64,000 nt of DNA, taken from Streptomyces sp. BK208. Its GTDB lineage: Bacteria > Actinomycetota > Actinomycetes > Streptomycetales > Streptomycetaceae. The stretch lies in NCBI RefSeq assembly GCF_004364245.1, contig NZ_SOAV01000012.1:186001-250000 (forward strand), read 5' to 3'. The position numbers and the translations under genes are program-made. The notes below the pieces were generated by a model, which saw nothing but the letters and a program-made list of their open reading frames with translations, did not search any database and was not told the origin of the DNA. Positions 15,449-23,113 of the stretch are shown in pieces. How positions within the stretch are numbered: position 1 is the first letter of the stretch; each line of letters begins with the position of its first letter.

Positions 15449-17053
15449 TCACTCGGCCGGAGTGACCCCCGCCCGCAGCAGCCCGTACGTGTAGGCGTCC
15501 TCCAGGGCCTGCCACGAGGCGGCGATGACGTTCTCCGCGACGCCCACCGTGGCCCACTCCCCCGTGCCGTCCGACGTGGAGATGAGGACCCTGGTCGTGG
15601 ACTGGGTGCCGTGCACGCCCTCCAGGATGCGGACCTTGTAGTCGACCAGGTCGAGCTTGGCCAGCTCCGGGTAGATCTTCTCCAGGGCGACGCGCAGGGA
15701 CCGGTCCAGGGCGTTGACCGGGCCGTTGCCCTCGGCGGTGGCGACGATGCGCTCGCCCTTGGCCCAGAGCTTGACCGTGGCCTCGTTGGCGTGGCTGCCG
15801 TCGGGGCGGTCCTCGGTGATCGCGCGCCAGGACTCGACCTCGAAGTACTTCAGCGGCCTGCCCTCGGCCTCGGCGCGCAGCAGCAGCTCGAAGCTGGCGT
15901 CGGCGGCCTCGTAGCTGTAGCCCGCCAGCTCGCGCTCCTTGACCCGCTCCACGACCCGGCCGACCAGTTCCCGGTCGCCGCCGAGGTCGATGCCGAGTTC
16001 CTTGCCCTTCAGCTCGATGGAGGCCCGGCCGGCCATGTCGGAGACCAGCATCCGCATGGTGTTGCCGACCAGTTCCGGGTCGATGTGCTGGTAGAGGTCC
16101 GGGTCGACCTTGATCGCGGAGGCGTGCAGGCCGGCCTTGTGGGCGAAGGCGGAGACGCCGACGTAGGGCTGGTGGGTGGAGGGGGTGAGGTTGACGACCT
16201 CGGCGACGGCGTGCGAGATGCGGGTCATCTCCCGCAGCCGGCCCTCGGGCAGGACCCGCATGCCGTACTTCAGCTCCAGCGCGGCCACGACCGGGAACAG
16301 GTTGGCGTTGCCCACCCGCTCGCCGTACCCGTTGGCCGTGCACTGGACGTGGGTCGCGCCCGCGTCCACGGCGGCGAGGGTGTTGGCGACCGCGCAGCCG
16401 GTGTCGTCCTGGGCGTGGATGCCGAGCCGGGCACCGGTGTCGGCGAGCACCGTGGCGACCACGGCCTGCACCTGCGCCGGGAGCATGCCGCCGTTGGTGT
16501 CGCACAGGATGACGACGTCGGCGCCGGCCTCCGAGGCGGTGCGCACGACGGACTTCGCGTACTCGGGGTTGGCGCGGTAGCCGTCGAAGAAGTGCTCGCA
16601 GTCGACGAAGACCCGGCGGCCCTGCGCCTTGAGGTGGGAGACCGTGTCGGCGACCATCGCGAGGTTCTCGTCCAGCGTGGTGCGCAGCGCCAGCTCGACG
16701 TGCCGGTCGTGCGACTTGGCGACCAGGGTGATCACCTCGGCGCCGGAGTCGAGCAGCGCCTTGACCTGGTGGTCCTCGGCGGCGGTCGCGCCGGCGCGGC
16801 GGGTGGAGCCGAAGGCGACCAGCTGGGCGTGGCGGAAGTCGATCTCCTGCCGGGCGCGGGCGAAGAACTCGGTGTCCCGCGGGTTGGCGCCGGGCCAGCC
16901 GCCCTCGATGAAGCCCACACCGAAGTCGTCCAGGTGCCGTGCGATGGCCAGCTTGTCCGCGACCGTGAGGTTGATGCCCTCGCGCTGCGCGCCGTCGCGC
17001 AGGGTGGTGTCGAAGACGTGGAACGAATCGTCGAGTTCGCTGGGTGCGGTCAT
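15449..17053 (-). CDS. cimA: (R)-citramalate synthase / 2-isopropylmalate synthase-like enzyme
   Basis: Acyltransferase of the LeuA/CimA family, 534 residues. It matches the citramalate synthase branch (pyruvate + acetyl-CoA to citramalate, leading to 2-oxobutyrate and isoleucine). The HMGL-type TIM barrel begins with DTTLRDGAQREG, carries GFIEGGWPGANP and the metal-binding HAQDDTGCAVANTLAA region, and has GYGERVGNANLFPVV. The C-terminal LeuA dimerisation/regulatory domain spans about residues 400-520. Older annotation calls the orthologue leuA2. The ATG at 17053 has AGGAG upstream. A leader with a short Ile-containing frame and a terminator precedes it, suggesting attenuation by branched-chain amino acids. 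Confidence 0.88.
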   Translation of the reverse strand: MTAPSELDDSFHVFDTTLRDGAQREGINLTVADKLAIARHLDDFGVGFIEGGWPGANPRDTEFFARARQEIDFRHAQLVAFGSTRRAGATAAEDHQVKALLDSGAEVITLVAKSHDRHVELALRTTLDENLAMVADTVSHLKAQGRRVFVDCEHFFDGYRANPEYAKSVVRTASEAGADVVILCDTNGGMLPAQVQAVVATVLADTGARLGIHAQDDTGCAVANTLAAVDAGATHVQCTANGYGERVGNANLFPVVAALELKYGMRVLPEGRLREMTRISHAVAEVVNLTPSTHQPYVGVSAFAHKAGLHASAIKVDPDLYQHIDPELVGNTMRMLVSDMAGRASIELKGKELGIDLGGDRELVGRVVERVKERELAGYSYEAADASFELLLRAEAEGRPLKYFEVESWRAITEDRPDGSHANEATVKLWAKGERIVATAEGNGPVNALDRSLRVALEKIYPELAKLDLVDYKVRILEGVHGTQSTTRVLISTSDGTGEWATVGVAENVIAASWQALEDAYTYGLLRAGVTPAE

Positions 17054-17162
17054 GATCTGAAGGCTCCTGTTGGGGATCTCGGTCTACCGGAATGACCGGT
17101 TCCACCGTCCGTCTATGATCCCTCGCGCTCTCTTCCCGGCTCGGGGTGGGTCCAGGAAAACG

Positions 17163-17187
17163 AAAAACCCCTCGCGGGTGCGAGAGG
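17163..17187 (-). terminator. Intrinsic terminator upstream of cimA (attenuator or tetR terminator)
   Basis: On the minus strand CCTCTCGC pairs with GCGAGGGG (one G-U pair) around ACCC and is followed by five U residues (17163-17167). A U tract is unusual in this genome and resembles the ilvB attenuator. It could alternatively be the ordinary terminator of the upstream tetR transcript. Confidence 0.75.
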
Positions 17188-17242
17188 TCTGCGCGCGGGT
17201 CGAGGACGACGGTGTCCACCCGTACCTGGTCGTACGTGGTGG

Positions 17243-17278
17243 TCACTGCGGACCGGCGCGCCTGCTGCCAATAATCAT
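17243..17278 (-). CDS. Candidate cimA leader peptide (MIIGSRRAGPQ)
   Basis: Eleven-codon frame with two consecutive ATT isoleucine codons directly after the ATG; ATT is a rare codon in Streptomyces. An upstream in-frame GTG at 17293 would extend it to VLSFAMIIGSRRAGPQ, adding a Leu. No ribosome site is visible, so leaderless translation would be required. Support comes from position: 55 bases ahead of a U-tract terminator in front of an isoleucine-pathway gene. Confidence 0.4.
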   Translation of the reverse strand: MIIGSRRAGPQ

Positions 17279-17362
17279 GGCGAACGAGAGCACGCGGGAA
17301 GTCTGGCACATCCCTCCCGCCGTCCACAGCCCGTCTCAGGATGCGGGCGACGGGCGTCCGGA

Positions 17363-17965
17363 TCAGGACGGTGCGAGGAGCCCGTCGGCGAGGAACTCCC
17401 GTACGTGGCCGAGCACCTGCTCGCGGTCCGTGCCGCGCAGGCCGATCGCCACGTGGATGGCGAAGCCGTCGAGGAGGGCCCGCAGCCGGGACGCGAAGCG
17501 GTCGGGGTCGACGGGACGGAACTCGCCGCGGGAGATGCCCTCGGCCAGCAGGGCGACCAGGTCGCGGTGCCAGGCGCCCTCGATGGCCGCCTGCCGGTCG
17601 CGGGCCTCGTCCGGGGCGTTCTGCGACCGGTTCCAGACCTCCAGCCACAGCGTCCAGTGCGGGTCGCGGTGACCGTCGGGGACGTACAGCTCGACATAGG
17701 CGCCGAGGCGTGCCGCGGCGGTGCCGGGCCGGGTGAGCAGCCGGCCGCGTTCGGCGCCGAGGCGGCCCTCGCTCCACTCCAGGGTGCGCAGCAGCAGCTC
17801 GTCCTTGGAGCCGAAGTAGTACAGGAGGTGGCCGCTGCTCATGCCGACCTCGCGGCCGAGCGCCGCCATGGTGAGCTTCTCCAGGCCGCGCTCGGCGATC
17901 ATCTCCATGGCGGCGGCCAGCACGTCCTCCCGCGGCGGGGCCTGCCTGCGCCCACCACCGGCCAT
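17363..17965 (-). CDS. TetR-family regulator (BetI-like C-terminal domain)
   Basis: TetR-family protein of 200 residues. The N-terminal helix-turn-helix is EDVLAAAMEMIAERGLEKLTMAALGREVGMSSGHLLYYFGSKDEL (about residues 13-57). The C-terminal domain has the BetI/TetR_C_6 pattern (WTLWLEVWNRSQ, RLRALLDGFAIHVAIG). It lies nine bases behind agmatine deiminase in the urease operon, so it is co-transcribed with ureAB-ureC. The natural target is the TTAGAG/CTCTAA palindrome between ureAB and the divergent permease. It would then autoregulate the operon and sense a nitrogen-rich ligand such as a polyamine or purine derivative, which is inference. Confidence 0.9.
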   Translation of the reverse strand: MAGGGRRQAPPREDVLAAAMEMIAERGLEKLTMAALGREVGMSSGHLLYYFGSKDELLLRTLEWSEGRLGAERGRLLTRPGTAAARLGAYVELYVPDGHRDPHWTLWLEVWNRSQNAPDEARDRQAAIEGAWHRDLVALLAEGISRGEFRPVDPDRFASRLRALLDGFAIHVAIGLRGTDREQVLGHVREFLADGLLAPS

Positions 17966-17974
17966 CTGCTGCTC

Positions 17975-18994
17975 CTACGTCCTCGGCTGCTGCTGCGTGA
18001 TGCAGTGGATGCCCCCGCCACCCGCGAAGATCGTACGCGCGTCCACCAGGGTCACCGTGCGGCCCGGGTGGAGGCGGCGGAAGATGCCCGCCGCGAGTTC
18101 GTCGTTCGGGTCGCCGAAGGCGCACAGCACGACGCCGTTGTTGCACAGGTAGTGGTTGATGTACGAGTAGTCGACCCAGTCGCCCTCCTCGTCCTTGAGG
18201 ACCGTCGGGGCGGGCACCTCGACGACCTCCAGGCGGCGGCCCCTGGCGTCGGTCTCGCCGCGCAGGATCTCCAGGTACGTCCGGGAGCGGGCGTGGTCGG
18301 GGTGGCGCGGGTCGCGCTGGCTGTGCACGACGACGGTGCCCGGCCGCGCGAACGCCGCGACGATGTCGACGTGGCCCTGGGTGCCGTACCTGCCGTAGTC
18401 GCCGCTGAGGCCGTGCGGGAGCCAGATCGCCTTGGTGGTGCCGAGCTTGGCGTGGATCTCCGTCTCGACCTGCTCGCGGGTCCAGCCGGGGTTGCGGCCG
18501 GAGCCGAGCTGGACGGTGTCGGTCAGCAGGACCGTGCCCTCGCCGTCGACGTGGATCGCGCCGCCCTCGTTGACGAGCGTGCTGCTCAGTACGGAGGCGG
18601 TGGCGAGGTCGGCGACATGGCGGGCGATCTTGGAGTCGTGCTCCCAGCGGGCCCAGTCCTGGGCGCCCCAGCCGTTGAACACCCAGTCCACGGCGGCGAG
18701 CCCGCCCCGCCCGTCCGTCACGAAGGTCGGACCGATGTCCCGCATCCAGGCGTCGTCCAGCTCGCGCTCCACCAGCTCGACGTCCGGGCCGAGCAGCTCG
18801 CGCGCGCTGTCGCCCTGGCCGGGCCCGTGCACCATCGTCACCGGCTCGAAGCGGCGCACCGCGCGGGCGACGGATGCCCAGGCCGCACGGGCCCCGGCCA
18901 GCTCCTCGTCGTCGGTGAACGTCGCGTTGGGGCCGGGCCAGGCCATCCAGGTGCGTTCGTGCGGGGCCCACTCGGGGGGCATGCGGAAGGTCAT
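17975..18994 (-). CDS. aguA: Agmatine deiminase / peptidyl-arginine deiminase-like enzyme
   Basis: Agmatine deiminase-family enzyme of 339 residues that hydrolyses agmatine to N-carbamoylputrescine and ammonia. Family signatures run in order: MPPEWAPHERTWMAWPG, the substrate-binding DDAWMRDIGPTFV, LVNEGGAIHVDGEGTVL, GHVDIVAAFARPG and the catalytic cysteine C331 in GGGIHCITQQQP. The gene sits 18 bases after ureC and nine bases before tetR in one operon. Pairing a guanidine/carbamoyl-releasing enzyme with urease and a permease suggests a nitrogen-scavenging module. The exact substrate could be a related guanidine compound. Confidence 0.9.
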   Translation of the reverse strand: MTFRMPPEWAPHERTWMAWPGPNATFTDDEELAGARAAWASVARAVRRFEPVTMVHGPGQGDSARELLGPDVELVERELDDAWMRDIGPTFVTDGRGGLAAVDWVFNGWGAQDWARWEHDSKIARHVADLATASVLSSTLVNEGGAIHVDGEGTVLLTDTVQLGSGRNPGWTREQVETEIHAKLGTTKAIWLPHGLSGDYGRYGTQGHVDIVAAFARPGTVVVHSQRDPRHPDHARSRTYLEILRGETDARGRRLEVVEVPAPTVLKDEEGDWVDYSYINHYLCNNGVVLCAFGDPNDELAAGIFRRLHPGRTVTLVDARTIFAGGGGIHCITQQQPRT

Positions 18995-19012
18995 GGAGGC
19001 GTCCCAGGGGGG

Positions 19013-20722
19013 TCAGAGGAAGTAGAGGCGGTTGAGGGAGACCGACTCGGCGGGGTCGGAGCGCAGCGGGTCGCCGTCGAGGGTGACCAGGCCGGTCCGC
19101 TGGTCGACGTCGACCGCGCCGGTACGGGAGTTCAGCCGCAGGTCGGCCGGGCCGATGCCGCGGGTGCCGCGCACGGCGACCCGGCGGCGTCGGGTCGGCA
19201 TGGTGTCGCCGCCCTGGTCGAGGGCGGCCTGTGCGACGAAGGCCACCGATATCTCGGCGGGCGTGGCACCGTGCGCGCCGAACTGGGGGCCGAGGACGAG
19301 GGGTTCGCAGGTGTCGGTGGCCGCGTTCGGGTCGCCGACCACGCCGTACGCCGGGAAGCCCGACTTGAGGACGAGCTGCGGCTTGGCGCCGAAGTGGTCC
19401 GGGCGCCACAGCACGATGTCGGCGAGCTTGCCGACCTCGATGGAGCCGACCTCGTGGGCGAGACCGTGGGCGATGGCGGGGTTGATGGTCAGCTTCGCCA
19501 TGTAGCGCAGGACGCGGTCGTTGTCGTCGTCCCCGTCCGCGCCGAACTGGGCCTTCATCTTGCCGGCCATGGCGAAGGTGCGGCGGACGGTCTCCCCGGC
19601 GCGGCCCATGCCCTGCGCGTCGGAGGAGGTGATGCCGATGGCGCCCAGGTCGTGCAGCACGTCCTCGGCACCCATGGTCCCGGCGCGGATGCGGTCGCGG
19701 GCCATGGCGGCGTCGCCCGGCAGGTCGGTCTTGAGGTCGTGGACGGAGACGATCATGCCGTAGTGCTCGGCGACCGCGTCCCGGCCGAAGGGCAGCGTGG
19801 GGTTGGTGGAGGAGCCGATGACGTTGGGGACGCCGGCCATCTTCAGCACGTTGGGGACGTGTCCCCCGCCGCAGCCCTCGATGTGGAAGGCGTGGATGGT
19901 GCGGCCCTCCAGGACGCGGAGGGTGTCCTCCACGGAGAGGCACTCGTTCAGGCCGTCGCTGTGCAGGGCGACCTGGACGTCGTGCTCCTCGGCGACGCGC
20001 AGCGCGGTGTCCAGGGCGCGGGTGTGGGCGCCCATGTCCTCGTGCACCTTGAACCCGGATGCCCCGCCCTCGGCCAGCGCCTCGATCAGCGGGGCCTCGT
20101 GGGACGAGGAGCCCCGGCCCAGGAAGCCGATGTTGACCGGCCAGGCGTCGAAGGCACCGAAGGCGTGCTTCAGCGCCCAGGGGGAGTTGACGCCGACGCC
20201 CCAGACCGGGCCGAACTCCTGCCCGATGACCGTCGTCACGCCGGAGGCCAGCGACGCCTCCATGATGCGCGGGGAGAGCAGGTGGACGTGGGTGTCCACG
20301 GCTCCGGCGGTGGCGATGAGCCCCTCGCCGGACACGATCGAGGTGCCCGTGCCGACCACGACGTCGACACCGTCGAGGGTGTCGGGGTTCCCGGCCCGGC
20401 CTATGGCGTGGATACGCCCCTCGCGGATGCCGATCGACACCTTGCGGATGCCCTGGGCCGCGTCGATGACGACGACGTTGCTGATGACGACGTCGCAGGT
20501 CTCGCGGACGGCGGCGGCCTTGAGGTGCAGCCCGTCGCGGGCGGTCTTGCCGAACCCGGCGAGGAACTCGTCGCCGTGGCGCTGCGCGTCGGACTCGACG
20601 CGGATCACCAGCCCCGAGTCGCCGAGGCGGAGCCGGTCTCCGGCGCGGGGGCCGTGGGTGGCGGCGTATTCGTACGGGGTGAGGCGGCGGGCCTCGGCGG
20701 GGTGCCCTCCGGGGCGGCTCAT
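19013..20722 (-). CDS. ureC: Urease alpha subunit (orphan urease set)
   Basis: Urease catalytic subunit of 569 residues; hydrolyses urea to ammonia and CO2 at a dinuclear nickel site. Metal ligands are all present: H145 and H147 (DTHVH), carbamylated K225 (GFKVHED), H227, H254 (VALHSDGLNE), H280 (HAFHIEG) and D368 (SSDAQGMG). Catalytic H328 is kept, but the flap that normally reads VCHHL is SVHDL here, so the flap cysteine is Val327 and the following His is Asp329. The ATG at 20722 overlaps the ureAB stop (ATGA). Accessory genes ureD, ureE, ureF and ureG are absent from the neighbourhood, so nickel loading would depend on a set elsewhere, if it occurs at all. Confidence 0.93.
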   Translation of the reverse strand: MSRPGGHPAEARRLTPYEYAATHGPRAGDRLRLGDSGLVIRVESDAQRHGDEFLAGFGKTARDGLHLKAAAVRETCDVVISNVVVIDAAQGIRKVSIGIREGRIHAIGRAGNPDTLDGVDVVVGTGTSIVSGEGLIATAGAVDTHVHLLSPRIMEASLASGVTTVIGQEFGPVWGVGVNSPWALKHAFGAFDAWPVNIGFLGRGSSSHEAPLIEALAEGGASGFKVHEDMGAHTRALDTALRVAEEHDVQVALHSDGLNECLSVEDTLRVLEGRTIHAFHIEGCGGGHVPNVLKMAGVPNVIGSSTNPTLPFGRDAVAEHYGMIVSVHDLKTDLPGDAAMARDRIRAGTMGAEDVLHDLGAIGITSSDAQGMGRAGETVRRTFAMAGKMKAQFGADGDDDNDRVLRYMAKLTINPAIAHGLAHEVGSIEVGKLADIVLWRPDHFGAKPQLVLKSGFPAYGVVGDPNAATDTCEPLVLGPQFGAHGATPAEISVAFVAQAALDQGGDTMPTRRRRVAVRGTRGIGPADLRLNSRTGAVDVDQRTGLVTLDGDPLRSDPAESVSLNRLYFL

Positions 20723-21417
20723 CGCGGTCCCTCCTCTGAGGTGACTCCGAGGTATCCGCAGGCGGCGGCCCGGCGCAGTGCCTCCTGTTTCGCGCCCGGC
20801 GCGTCCAGCGGTCCGTCCACCAGCCCCGCGAACCCGATGGCGACGCGCGCACCGCCGATCGGCAGGAGCCCCACCTCGACGTGTTCGCCGGGGCCGAAGC
20901 GGACCGAGGACCCGGCCGGGACGGCGAGACGCATGCCGTAGGCCCGCTCGCGGTCGAAGTCCAGCCGCGGGTTGGCCTCGAAGAAGTGGAAGTGCGAGGT
21001 CACGGAGACGGGCACGGTCGCGGTGTTGACGACCGGGAGCCGCAGGGCCGCCTCGGGTTCGGCGTGGTCCTCGCCCGGCAGCAGGACACCGGGGGCGTCG
21101 GCGCCGAGGCCGCCGCCCCCGACGGGGTCGGAGACGACGGCCAGCCGCGAGCCGTCGTCGAAGACGGCCTCCACGTGCACCTCGGTGACCACGTCGGCGA
21201 CGCCGGGCAGGACGTCGTCCGGGCCGAGCACGGACCGGGCGCGCTCGACGGCCTCGGCGAGCCGCGCTCCGTCGCGGGCCGCCTCGCACACGGTGTCCGC
21301 GATCAGCGCGGTCGCCTCCGGCACGTTCAGCCTCAGCCCGCGGGCCCGGCGGGCCCGGGCCAGCTCGGCCGCCCCGAAGAGCAGCAGCCGGTCACGTTCC
21401 GTGGGGGTCAGTCTCAC
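20719..21417 (-). CDS. ureAB: Fused urease gamma-beta subunit
   Basis: Fusion of the small urease subunits, 232 residues. Residues 1-100 are the gamma subunit (MRLTPTERDRLLLFGAAELA, GLRLNVPEATALI). Residues from about 115 are the beta subunit (PGVLLPGEDHAEPEA, NTATVPVSVTSHFHFFEANPRLDFDRE, GSSVRFGPGEHVEV, GFAGLVDG). Such fusions are known in Streptomyces and in Helicobacter. The start is GTG 21417, preceded by AAGGAGGTG. It is the first gene of the ureAB-ureC-aguA-tetR operon and divergent from an NCS1 permease, with an operator-like palindrome 29 bases upstream of the start. Confidence 0.93.
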   Translation of the reverse strand: MRLTPTERDRLLLFGAAELARARRARGLRLNVPEATALIADTVCEAARDGARLAEAVERARSVLGPDDVLPGVADVVTEVHVEAVFDDGSRLAVVSDPVGGGGLGADAPGVLLPGEDHAEPEAALRLPVVNTATVPVSVTSHFHFFEANPRLDFDRERAYGMRLAVPAGSSVRFGPGEHVEVGLLPIGGARVAIGFAGLVDGPLDAPGAKQEALRRAAACGYLGVTSEEGPR

Positions 21418-21445
21418 GACGCGGCACCTCCTTGCCTTCCCGAGA

Positions 21446-21462
21446 TTAGAGCACCACTCTAA
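21446..21462. promoter_or_regulatory. 17-base palindrome upstream of ureAB
   Basis: TTAGAGC at 21446-21452 faces ACTCTAA at 21456-21462 around ACC; the outer six bases of each arm match perfectly. A perfect right half site, GCTCTAA, recurs at 21543-21549 in front of the divergent permease. Sites at both ends of the shared promoter region fit control of both transcripts by the operon-encoded TetR protein. Confidence 0.65.
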
Positions 21463-21579
21463 GCGTGAACCTCACACTAAACACGGAATACAAGCAAGGG
21501 AACCGTTGACGAGCAGCCGGGACAACCGTCACATTGAACGTCGCTCTAATTCTCAGGCGGCCGTCGAAGGAGACCAGCC

Positions 21580-23034
21580 ATGCCGATAGAACAGCGCGGA
21601 GTCGACACCATCCCCGAGGAGGAACGCACCAGCGGGCCCCGGGACCTGGTGTCGATCCTGCTGGGGTCCAACCTCTGCCTGGGCGTGATCGTCTTCGGCT
21701 GGCTGCCGCCGTCCTTCGGCCTCGGCTGGTGGGCGTCGGTGAGCGCGGTGGTCGCGGGAACGGTCGTCGGCACGCTGTTCACCGCCCCGCTGGCCCTGAT
21801 CTCCCTGCGCACCGGCACCAACCTGTCGACGTCCTCGGGTGCCCAGTTCGGCGTGCGCGGACGGCTGGTCGGCTCGGTGGTCGGCCTGCTGCTGGCCCTC
21901 GGCTACACCGCGCTGACCGTGTGGATCGGCGGGGACGTGATGGCGGGCGTCCTCGGGCGCCTCGTCGGCCTCCCGCAGGGCGGCACGACCTACGCCGTCG
22001 TCTACGGCCTGCTGGCCGCCGCGACCGTCGCGGGCGCGGTCTACGGCTACCGGGTGCTGCTCGCCATGTCCCGGGTGCTGGCCTACGGCATGACCGCGCT
22101 GCTGGTCCTCGGCGTGATCGCCTACGCCCCCGACTTCACCACCGCCGCGCTGCCGGAGGCGGGCGGGTATCTGCTGGACGGGTTCTGGCCGACGTGGCTG
22201 CTGGCCGTCGTGGCCGCCGGACTGTCCGGGCCGATCGCCTTCATCACCCTGCTCGGCGACTACACCCGCTACATCTCACCGGCCCGCTTCACCTCCCGCC
22301 GGGTGCTGCACGCGACCTGGCTCGGGCTGGTCCTCGGCCTGCTGGTCCCGCAGCTCTTCGGCACCTTCACGGCGTACGCCGCCCGCGCCGCGCTGGACTA
22401 CGCGGGCCCGCTGGTCGGCGCCTCCCCCACCTGGTACCTGGTCCCGCTGCTGCTGGCCGCCACGGCCGGCTCGGTCGGCAACGCCGGCCTGATGCTGTAC
22501 TCGATGGGCCTGGACCTGGACGCCATCCTGCCGCGCGCCTCCCGCGCCCGCGCCACCTGTGCGGTCGCCGTCGTCGCCACGGCCTGCGTCTTCGCGGGGC
22601 ACTACGCCTGGGAGGCGCAGTCGGCGATGACGTCCTTCGTGCTGCTGCTGACGGCGATCGGCACCCCGTGGGCGGTCATCACGATGATCGGCTCGGTGCG
22701 CTGCCGCGGGATCTACGACGCGGACGCCCTCCAGGTCTTCAACCGCCGGGCGCGGGGCGGGATCTACTGGTACCGGTCCGGCTGGAACCTCCCGGCGACG
22801 GCCGCCTGGGCGGTGGGCGCGGCGGTCGGCGTGCTGGCGGTCTCCCTGCCCTCGTACGAGGGCCCGCTGCTGTCCCTCACCGGCGGGGTGGACTGCAGCT
22901 TCCTGCTGTCGGGGCTGGTGGGCGGGGTGGTCTACGTGATCGCCGCGCCGGGCGCCGTCGTGCCCGCGGCACCCGGGGCCCCGGTGGCCGCGCCCGCCGC
23001 CGGTCCGGCCGAGTCGGGCGGCGGGCGAGCCTAG
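21580..23034 (+). CDS. NCS1-family cytosine/purine permease
   Basis: Membrane permease of 484 residues with about 12 helices, of the cytosine/purines/uracil/thiamine/allantoin (NCS1) family. Typical segments include the N-terminal PRDLVSILLGSNLCLGVIVFG, the helix-break region SSGAQFGVRGR and the central GPIAFITLLGDYTRYI. The C-terminal tail is Pro/Ala-rich. AAGGAG at 21567-21572 fits the ATG at 21580. It is divergent from the urease/agmatine deiminase operon. It may import a nitrogen compound whose breakdown feeds that operon; cytosine, allantoin and related compounds are the family range. Substrate cannot be assigned. Confidence 0.88.
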   Translation: MPIEQRGVDTIPEEERTSGPRDLVSILLGSNLCLGVIVFGWLPPSFGLGWWASVSAVVAGTVVGTLFTAPLALISLRTGTNLSTSSGAQFGVRGRLVGSVVGLLLALGYTALTVWIGGDVMAGVLGRLVGLPQGGTTYAVVYGLLAAATVAGAVYGYRVLLAMSRVLAYGMTALLVLGVIAYAPDFTTAALPEAGGYLLDGFWPTWLLAVVAAGLSGPIAFITLLGDYTRYISPARFTSRRVLHATWLGLVLGLLVPQLFGTFTAYAARAALDYAGPLVGASPTWYLVPLLLAATAGSVGNAGLMLYSMGLDLDAILPRASRARATCAVAVVATACVFAGHYAWEAQSAMTSFVLLLTAIGTPWAVITMIGSVRCRGIYDADALQVFNRRARGGIYWYRSGWNLPATAAWAVGAAVGVLAVSLPSYEGPLLSLTGGVDCSFLLSGLVGGVVYVIAAPGAVVPAAPGAPVAAPAAGPAESGGGRA

Positions 23035-23067
23035 GCCGGGGATGCCGGAGCGGGCCCGGGGCCGGAG

Positions 23068-23088
23068 GCCGGGGGCGTGGCCCCCGGC
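23068..23088. terminator. GC-rich hairpin between the permease and ilvE
   Basis: GCCGGGGGC (23068-23076) and GCCCCCGGC (23080-23088) form a perfect nine-pair stem with loop GTG. It lies 33 bases after the permease stop and 25 bases beyond the ilvE stop, so it can serve both convergent genes. There is no U tract. Confidence 0.65.
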
Positions 23089-23113
23089 GCGGCCCGCCCC
23101 CGCCCTGGGTACG

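Larger units (their letters stand above)
17054..17362 (-). other. cimA 5' leader region
   Basis: The 309 bases between the tetR stop and cimA contain, in transcript order: a short frame with two Ile codons (17243-17278), a hairpin right after its stop (CCACC/GGTGG with CGTAC/GTACG inside, 17216-17242), and an intrinsic terminator (17163-17187). About 110 bases then run up to cimA. The distance from leader stop to terminator matches that of the ilvB attenuator in this window (about 55 bases in both). Confidence 0.55.

Noticed and set aside
15408..20852. A 1,814-codon open frame on the minus strand running across cimA, tetR, aguA and ureC
   Set aside because: It is out of frame with four well-supported genes on the same strand, is extremely Arg/Pro/Gly-rich and shows no domain; it is a by-product of high G+C.
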